Shown here one piece after another: positions 26,276 through 32,100 of a stretch of 32,100 bases of DNA. Each line of letters begins with the position of its first letter. Position 1 is the stretch's first letter. The position numbers and the translations under genes were made by a program. The notes under the pieces were generated by a model. The model was given only the letters and a program-made list of their open reading frames with translations, was not told the DNA's origin and searched no databases. Source of the stretch: Nitrospiraceae bacterium (GTDB taxonomy: Bacteria; Nitrospirota; Nitrospiria; Nitrospirales; Nitrospiraceae); assembly GCA_900299245.1 (NCBI GenBank), contig OMJA01000093.1, positions 1 through 32,100 on the forward strand, given 5' to 3'.

Positions 26276-27223
26276 ATGACCTGGGAACCGCAGATCTTCA
26301 AGACGCTGCATCAGATTCCCCGCGAGGAGCATGTCTTCCCGGGCACGCCGCTCTGTGCCGGGTGCGGGGGGCTGGAGTCGTTGCGGCTGGCTGCAAAAGT
26401 GCTGGGGAGCCGCGTGGTCTATGTCGATGCCGCGGGCTGCATGACCAACCTGGCCGCATTCCCGTTCACGCCGCTCGATGCCTCGTGGCTCTACACCACG
26501 ATGGGGTCGGCGCCGGCCGGTGCCCAGGGAGTGCGCGATGCGCTGGATGTCCTGATTGCCAAAGGACGGGTGCCGAAAGAAGAAGACGTGCAGGTCGTGG
26601 TGCTGGGCGGAGACGGCTCCACCTATGACATGGCCCTCTCCTCGACGTCCGGGGCCATCACCAGACAGCTCGACTTCTATTACTTCTGCTACGACAACGA
26701 AGCCTACGGCAATACCGGTGTCCAGCTCAGTCCCGCGACCCCCTACGGCGCGCGCACGACGACCTCGCCCTGCGCCGTGCAGCATCCGGCCGGCACGACG
26801 CAGGAGAAGAAAGACATCTTCGAAATCTGGCGGGCGCACAGGCCTCCGTACATGGCGACGGTATCGCCGCGCTTTCCGCTCGATCTGGAGGAAAAGTTTG
26901 CGCGCGCGGCGGCCTATAAAGGACCGAAACTCTTCCTGGCCTTCGCCGCCTGTCCGACCGGCTGGCTCTTCGATCCGGCCCAGACGCCGGACGTGGCGCG
27001 GCTGGCGGTGGAGTGCGGCCTCTGGCCGCTCAAGGAGGCGGTCAACGGCGTGGTCGTGCATACCTACTGGCCGAAGCTGACGCCGGTCGAAGAGTACCTC
27101 AAGCTCCAGGGCCGGTTCCGCCATCTGTTTGAACCGGTGGTGCAGACTGAGGCCATCGCCCATATTCAGGAGCGGGTGCATGGCTATTGGGCCAGGGTGA
27201 AACGGGAAGAAGGGAATTCCTGA
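26276..27223 (+). CDS. 2-oxoacid (pyruvate-type):ferredoxin oxidoreductase beta subunit
   Basis: PGTPLCAGCGGLESLRL, TPP-binding GGDGSTYDMALSSTSGAI and YDNEAYGNTGVQLS. Confidence 0.95.
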   Translation: MTWEPQIFKTLHQIPREEHVFPGTPLCAGCGGLESLRLAAKVLGSRVVYVDAAGCMTNLAAFPFTPLDASWLYTTMGSAPAGAQGVRDALDVLIAKGRVPKEEDVQVVVLGGDGSTYDMALSSTSGAITRQLDFYYFCYDNEAYGNTGVQLSPATPYGARTTTSPCAVQHPAGTTQEKKDIFEIWRAHRPPYMATVSPRFPLDLEEKFARAAAYKGPKLFLAFAACPTGWLFDPAQTPDVARLAVECGLWPLKEAVNGVVVHTYWPKLTPVEEYLKLQGRFRHLFEPVVQTEAIAHIQERVHGYWARVKREEGNS

Positions 27224-27259
27224 TGCGTCCGGCAGGCTCGTCTGAAGAAAGGGTACGGA

Positions 27260-27775
27260 ATGTCTGAGAAGGGAGTGTCGCCAGTCAAGAAAGAGAGCCG
27301 GATTGTTTTGAACGGCGCGATGCTGGGCGGGCTCTGCATCCTCCTGTTTGCCGGATGCGCCGTCGGCGAATCGCGCCAGGGCGAGCCACGGTCGAATCCG
27401 ATTCTGACCTCCGATATCCGGCAGCCCATTCCGCTGCCGGCGGCAGCAGGGAGAGAGCATCGCGCGGTGATGCTGCAACATTTGGAAACGCTGCAAGTCA
27501 TTATGAACGCGCTGGTCGAGGAGGATTATGAGCTGGCCAGGGGATTAACCGAAACGCATCTGGGGTTCTTTATGCACCGGCAGGCGATGGCGAGTCAGCA
27601 GCCGGAGCATTTTCCCCCGGCCTATCATGATCTGGCCATGGCGCATCACGCCGCCGCTGAGGAATTGGCCCGCATCATCCCGACGAAGGATCTCAAGCAG
27701 ATCCTGCCGCAATTCAATAACGTTCTGAAGGCCTGCGTGGCCTGCCATCTGGAATACAAACTGCGAAGCTCATAA
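27260..27775 (+). CDS. Cytochrome c'-like lipoprotein (C-terminal heme)
   Basis: Lipobox LFAGC; helical body; single CVACHLEYKL motif at extreme C-terminus, as in four-helix cytochrome c'/c556. Confidence 0.75.
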   Translation: MSEKGVSPVKKESRIVLNGAMLGGLCILLFAGCAVGESRQGEPRSNPILTSDIRQPIPLPAAAGREHRAVMLQHLETLQVIMNALVEEDYELARGLTETHLGFFMHRQAMASQQPEHFPPAYHDLAMAHHAAAEELARIIPTKDLKQILPQFNNVLKACVACHLEYKLRSS

Positions 27776-27786
27776 GGAAGGAGCGC

Positions 27787-28233
27787 ATGATGTCCGAACG
27801 CACGATCAGCAGCATGTTTGACGAAGACCATGACCGCCTTGACGCGCTCTTCAAATCCTTCCAGACGTTGAAGCGGAAGGATTTCCCCAGGGCCAAGCGC
27901 GCGTTCCTCGAGTTCAAGACGGGGATGCGGCGGCATGTGGCGTGGGAGGAGGACGTGATGTTTCCGCTGTGGGAGAAAAAGTCTGGCCAGACCGGCGGCG
28001 GGCCGACGATCGTCATGCGGCGCGAACATCAGGAAATCCAGGACTGCCTGGAATCCATCGATCGCAAACTGCAGGCGCAAAATCCGGAGACTGACCATGA
28101 GGAGGAGATTCTGCTGGATCTCGTGGATCGGCACTATATGTCGGAGGAAGAGGTCCTCTATCCTGAAATGGATCACCTGATGACTCCGGAAGAGCGCGAG
28201 GCCGCAGTGCGCGCCATAGAGAAGATTGCCTGA
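27787..28233 (+). CDS. Hemerythrin HHE-domain protein
   Basis: DEDHDRLDALF, RRHVAWEEDVMFPLWE, REHQEIQDCLESI, DRHYMSEEEVLYPEMD metal-ligand spacing. Confidence 0.9.
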   Translation: MMSERTISSMFDEDHDRLDALFKSFQTLKRKDFPRAKRAFLEFKTGMRRHVAWEEDVMFPLWEKKSGQTGGGPTIVMRREHQEIQDCLESIDRKLQAQNPETDHEEEILLDLVDRHYMSEEEVLYPEMDHLMTPEEREAAVRAIEKIA

Positions 28234-28243
28234 GGTGCACACA

Positions 28244-28708
28244 GTGGACAAAGACAGTCTCAAGCACAGCCGGATGGCGATACGAGCGGGGATGGTGGTC
28301 GTTCTGCTGGCATTAGGAGGCGGGGGTATTTCGGCGCCTGGCTTGTGGGCGGCTCCCTCATCGTCCGGAAAGCCGGCCGCGCCGGGCAATGCCCTGGCAG
28401 GCAGGAGCATCTTTAACGGCAAAGGTGTCTGTTACTACTGTCATGGTGTCGACGGGTATATGGCGAAGCGGCCCGAACTTGCCGCTGATACGGCTGCGTT
28501 GATCGCCCGCCTGAATCCGCCGCCGGCTGATCTGCGGAATCCCAACGTGCTCCATTTGAAAAACGACAAGCAGCGCGCGCAAGCCGTTCGCGAAGGTCAT
28601 CCCGGCACGGGGATGTTTCCCGACACGACCATCACGGATCAGGAACTGGCGGATACACTGGCCTATCTGGCGTTCCTTCGGAAGGAAGGCTCCACGGGGC
28701 AGCAATGA
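28244..28708 (+). CDS. Monoheme c-type cytochrome
   Basis: N-terminal signal; GVCYYCHGVDGYM; GMFPDTTITDQELADTLAYLAFLRK. GTG 28244 with AGGTG RBS preferred; TTG 28226 is the track start. Confidence 0.85.
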   Translation: MDKDSLKHSRMAIRAGMVVVLLALGGGGISAPGLWAAPSSSGKPAAPGNALAGRSIFNGKGVCYYCHGVDGYMAKRPELAADTAALIARLNPPPADLRNPNVLHLKNDKQRAQAVREGHPGTGMFPDTTITDQELADTLAYLAFLRKEGSTGQQ

Positions 28709-28730
28709 AGGTGAAAAGCAAAAGGGAGTC

Positions 28731-29111
28731 ATGCCGATGAACAGATGGTTGATTGGCGCCGTCCTCTCTCTGGTGGTTGTTGAAGCTGCGGGCAACGGGA
28801 TTGTGAACGGGGCGAACAGCGATGGACGGCAACATGCGGGCATGAATGAATCGAGCGGGAATGTGCCGGTGCGTCCTGCGGGGGACAGTAGCAGAGGCCA
28901 GGGACTCTATGATTCCAGCTGTATCGTGTGTCATGGGCCGCAGGCCGCCGGCGGCATAGGTCCCCGGTTGGCAGGCAACCCCGTGCTGTCGAATGAACAG
29001 GCGTTCTGGAAGGTCGTGTATGAAGGGCGGCACGTGATGCCGCCGCTGAAAGGCTCGATCACCGAGCAGCAGATGGCCGACATCCAGGCCTGGCTGAAGA
29101 CGTTGCGGTAA
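28731..29111 (+). CDS. Monoheme c-type cytochrome
   Basis: DSSCIVCHGPQAAGGIGPRLAGNP...VMPPLKGSITEQQMADIQAWLKTL; paralogous to the second domain of the 19745 protein. Confidence 0.9.
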   Translation: MPMNRWLIGAVLSLVVVEAAGNGIVNGANSDGRQHAGMNESSGNVPVRPAGDSSRGQGLYDSSCIVCHGPQAAGGIGPRLAGNPVLSNEQAFWKVVYEGRHVMPPLKGSITEQQMADIQAWLKTLR

Positions 29112-29166
29112 GGACGGTCGAAAAGAAACGGATGTCCGAGTTGCTGTATCGTGTATCGATTCACGT

Positions 29167-29613
29167 ATGAGTGAAAACGTTCAAGTCGTCTGTCCTCATT
29201 GCCGGAGCATTAACCGTGTTCCGGAAAGGCGGTTGACCGATCAACCCAATTGCGGCCAGTGTCATGCGCCGCTGTTTACTGGACACCCCATCGCGTTGAC
29301 GGAGGCAGACTTCAATCTGCATGTGCTGCGCACGGGGATTCCGCTTGTGGTGGATTTCTGGGCATCCTGGTGCGGGCCTTGTATGGCAATGGCCCCCGCC
29401 TATGAGAGAGCTGCGACGGTGTTGGAGCCGCACGTACGCCTGGCCAAGGTGAACACGGAAGAGCAGCAGGCGCTGGCGGCAAAATTCGGGATTGCCAGCA
29501 TTCCCACTCTGGTGATCTTCCGCGGGGGGCGCGAGGTGGCGCGGCAGCCCGGTGCCATGGGGACACAGGATATCGAACGCTGGGTCCGCGGGCATTTATC
29601 GAACACTCGATAA
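29167..29613 (+). CDS. trxC: Thioredoxin 2 (TrxC-type, N-terminal zinc ribbon)
   Basis: CPHCRSINRVPERRLTDQPNCGQCHAPLF zinc ribbon; WASWCGPCMAMAP active site. Confidence 0.93.
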   Translation: MSENVQVVCPHCRSINRVPERRLTDQPNCGQCHAPLFTGHPIALTEADFNLHVLRTGIPLVVDFWASWCGPCMAMAPAYERAATVLEPHVRLAKVNTEEQQALAAKFGIASIPTLVIFRGGREVARQPGAMGTQDIERWVRGHLSNTR

Positions 29614-29659
29614 GCGACATCCGCTCGGGTATCTATCTGATCAGTGAGACAGAGGATGG

Positions 29660-31822
29660 TCAGCGTACAACCCTGATTCTCGCATCCGCAATCCTGCAAC
29701 CTTGTCCCTCTGGTAGCGCGAAGATCGGATTCAGATCGAGTTCGCTGATCTCGGGGATTTCTTCGACGAGACGTGACAGGCGCAAAAGCACATCGCTCAG
29801 TGCGGCCGCATCGGCAGCCGGCTTGCTCCGGTAGCCTTGCAGCAATCGAGCGCCTTTGATTCTCGTCACCATCTCGGTCGCATCGCGGTCGGTTAACGGT
29901 GCGATGCGGAACTGCACGTCGCCGAGAATCTCGACATGAAATCCTCCGAGGCCGAAGGCGACCAGCGGGCCGAAAAGGGGATCGCGGGTCATGCCGGCCA
30001 TCACCTCCACGCCGCCCGACAGCATCGGCTGTACCAGCACGCCTTCCATCGCCTCCGGTTGTCCTTCCTGTGCGAGCCGGGCCCTGATCGATTCGAACGC
30101 GTTGCGCACGGATTGCGCATCGGCCAGGTTCAGATGTACCCCGCCGATCTCGGTCTTGTGGAGAATCGTATGGGACGCCAGTTTCACCGCCACGGGAAAG
30201 CCGATCTCGCCTGCAATCCTGACGGCTTCGTTCGCAGTCGCGGCGATTTCTCCTTGCGCCAGGGGGAGTGTCATCGCTGCGAGGAGCGTACGGGTTTCTT
30301 GTGTGGTGAGCCATCCCGGCCCGCGGTTGGATAATGCGCCGGCGCAAATCGCTCTGGCCTGGTCGATGTCGGCATCGGGGTAGCGCGGCGTCTGTCCGGC
30401 CGACTCGTGTTGCCAGGTGGTGTAGGTGAGCGCCCGGTTGATGACGCGGGCGGGAATCTCAGGGTGCCGGTAGGTGGGAATGGTTTCTTCACCTACGGAG
30501 AAGGTCCGGTCCAGGTCGCCTTCGGCCATCCAGCAGATATAGACCGGTTTCCGTTTTCCGCTGATCCGGCGGGCGGCCTTGATCCCCCGGACGATTCCGG
30601 CTGCCACGGGGGGATTGTCTTCTGGTCTGACCGAGACATGCACGATGATGAGCGCATCAAGCGAGTCCGTGGTGAGCATCGTCTCGACGGCCCGCGCATG
30701 CTGGTCTTTCGTGGCGAAGCCGATGACATCGACGGGATTTCTCAGCGCGGCGGTCGGCGGAAGAAACGATGCGAGGGCGGATTGTGTTGGGTCTGAGAAG
30801 GGCGGCACCGTGAGCCCTTCCGCTGCGCAACTGTCCGCGCAGAGCACACCGGGGCCGCCGGAATTCGTCAGGATGCCGACGCGCCGCCCCTGAGGCATCG
30901 GCTGGGCGGAGAGGCCGGTCGCCAGGGCCAGCATGTCATCCAGCGTCTCTGCGCGGATCGCGCCGCACTGTGTGAAGAGCGCGTCAACGGCTGTGTCGTT
31001 TGTCGCAAGCGCCGCGGTATGCGAGCCGGCTGCGGATTGTCCGGCCGATGTCCGGCCCGCTTTCAGGACGACGATCGGTTTCTTTTTCCCCACCCGCCCG
31101 GCGATGTGTCTGAATCGTCGGGGATCCACGACGGTCTCGAGATACAGCAGGATCACGCCGGTGGATTCATCCTGTTCCCAGTATTCGAGCAGATCGAGGA
31201 CCGACACATCGACGTGGTTGCCGACGCTGACGAAGCCGGAGAGCCCGAGGTTCAACCGTCTGGCAGCGGTCACGACGGCCAGTCCCAGTCCGCCGCTTTC
31301 GGAGGCGATGGACACCCGTCCGGAAGGCGGGATCGCGGGTGTATAGGTGGCGTTCAGCTGCACGTCGGGATGGAGATTCATCAACCCGAAGCAATTCGGT
31401 CCGATCAAACGGATTCGATGCCGGCGGATCGCTGCCTGCAGGTGCTGTTCGAGCGCGAGTCCGGAGCCGCCGGTTTCCGCAAAGCCCGCCGTGATGAGGA
31501 CGACAGCCGGAACGTGCGCGGCGGCACAGTCGTCGATGACTGAGAGTACGAGCGCCGGTGGGACGGCAATGATTGCAAGATCGACAGGGCCTGGTGCAGC
31601 CGTCAACGACGGGAACGATTTGAGTCCGGCTATCTCTGCCGCGTGTGGATTGACGGGGAAGATGCTGCCGGAAAAGCGGCTGCCTAGCAGCGCGAGCAGG
31701 ATGCGATGTCCGATACCGGCCGGGTCCCGCGAGGCGCCGACGACGGCCACCGAACGGGGCTTGAAGAAAGGGGTGAGCGGGGAGCCGGCCCGGGAATGTG
31801 GAGATGCAGGTTGAGCAGACAC
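29660..31822 (-). CDS. Acyl-CoA/acetyl-CoA synthetase, NDP-forming (CoA-binding + ATP-grasp domains)
   Basis: FFKPRSVAVVGASRDPAGIGHRIL CoA-binding start; GRRVGILTNSGGPGVLCADSC; ATP-grasp GFPVAVKLASHTILHKTEIGGVHLNL. GTG at 31822 (ggag RBS) gives 720 aa; the track's longer start at 32098 reads antiphase through a cytochrome gene. Confidence 0.88.
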   Translation of the reverse strand: MSAQPASPHSRAGSPLTPFFKPRSVAVVGASRDPAGIGHRILLALLGSRFSGSIFPVNPHAAEIAGLKSFPSLTAAPGPVDLAIIAVPPALVLSVIDDCAAAHVPAVVLITAGFAETGGSGLALEQHLQAAIRRHRIRLIGPNCFGLMNLHPDVQLNATYTPAIPPSGRVSIASESGGLGLAVVTAARRLNLGLSGFVSVGNHVDVSVLDLLEYWEQDESTGVILLYLETVVDPRRFRHIAGRVGKKKPIVVLKAGRTSAGQSAAGSHTAALATNDTAVDALFTQCGAIRAETLDDMLALATGLSAQPMPQGRRVGILTNSGGPGVLCADSCAAEGLTVPPFSDPTQSALASFLPPTAALRNPVDVIGFATKDQHARAVETMLTTDSLDALIIVHVSVRPEDNPPVAAGIVRGIKAARRISGKRKPVYICWMAEGDLDRTFSVGEETIPTYRHPEIPARVINRALTYTTWQHESAGQTPRYPDADIDQARAICAGALSNRGPGWLTTQETRTLLAAMTLPLAQGEIAATANEAVRIAGEIGFPVAVKLASHTILHKTEIGGVHLNLADAQSVRNAFESIRARLAQEGQPEAMEGVLVQPMLSGGVEVMAGMTRDPLFGPLVAFGLGGFHVEILGDVQFRIAPLTDRDATEMVTRIKGARLLQGYRSKPAADAAALSDVLLRLSRLVEEIPEISELDLNPIFALPEGQGCRIADARIRVVR

Positions 31823-31851
31823 CGCCGCGCTCCCGGGTGGATCGGACCGAG

Positions 31852-32100
31852 CTAGCTCACGATTTCCGGCCTGGCGACGCTTCTGATATATGACAGCACG
31901 TCCACCATCTGCTGATCCGTCAGCTTGCCTCGAAATCCGTGCATCGGACTGAAGAGAACGCCGTTCGAAATCGTGACGAGCAGCTCCCAGTCGGTTTTGC
32001 TGCGGGAGGCTTGCGACTGGAGATTGGCCGGCCGGACGATCAGATCCTGACTGTCCGGTCCTTTCCCGTCGAGTTTGTTGCCGTGGCAGCGCAGGCATTG
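31852..32100 (-). CDS. c-type cytochrome C-terminal part (truncated by window edge)
   Basis: Reverse strand translation QCLRCHGNKLDGKGPDSQDLIVRPANLQSQASRSKTDWELLVTISNGVLFSPMHGFRGKLTDQQMVDVLSYIRSVARPEIVS*, stop at 31852-31854. Missing from the ORF track because its start is outside the window. Confidence 0.88.
   Translation of the reverse strand, partial: QCLRCHGNKLDGKGPDSQDLIVRPANLQSQASRSKTDWELLVTISNGVLFSPMHGFRGKLTDQQMVDVLSYIRSVARPEIVS

Noticed and set aside
26252-27496. 414-aa minus-strand ORF over OFOR beta
   Set aside because: Shadow ORF; + strand beta subunit has TPP and CxxC motifs.
1-32100. CRISPR arrays, tRNA/rRNA genes, transposases, integrases or toxin-antitoxin pairs
   Set aside because: No regularly spaced repeats, no cloverleaf-like segments recognised, and no mobile-element proteins among the ORFs.

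Overview
The window is a gene-dense, high-GC bacterial segment, almost entirely + strand. The last ~2.4 kb is on the - strand. The gene content is consistent with a Nitrospira-like (Nitrospirota) chemolithoautotroph, but that is an inference from content and no search was run. The main theme is an electron-transfer and sulfur-redox island. In order it contains: the C-terminus of a sulfide:quinone oxidoreductase-like flavoprotein; a Rieske protein; a cytochrome b fused to a c-type cytochrome; an RND efflux pair; FtsH; an Mla/MCE lipid-transport operon; and a long run of small c-type cytochromes (11 CXXCH-bearing proteins in total). The cytochromes are interleaved with sulfur-trafficking families: an exported DsrE-like protein, two OsmC-like proteins, a TsdA-like diheme cytochrome, two half-size YeeE/YedE transporters, a SorA-like sulfite dehydrogenase with a SorB-like diheme cytochrome, and a cytoplasmic DsrE. 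After these come PPK2, a Met/His/Gly-rich cytochrome, a YtxH protein, a 2-oxoacid:ferredoxin oxidoreductase with fused gamma-delta subunits, a cytochrome c'-like lipoprotein, hemerythrin, two more cytochromes, thioredoxin 2 and an NDP-forming acyl-CoA synthetase. The observations most worth checking are: (1) the OsmC/YeeE/SorAB/cytochrome/DsrE cluster as a possible periplasmic sulfane-sulfur oxidation system; (2) an apparent 1-nt deletion in the first YeeE half inside an ATGA-coupled operon; (3) two GG-N10-GC sigma-54-like promoters; (4) a perfect 13-bp inverted repeat before dsrE; and (5) a possible decayed minus-strand gene in the 23.5-23.75 kb gap.
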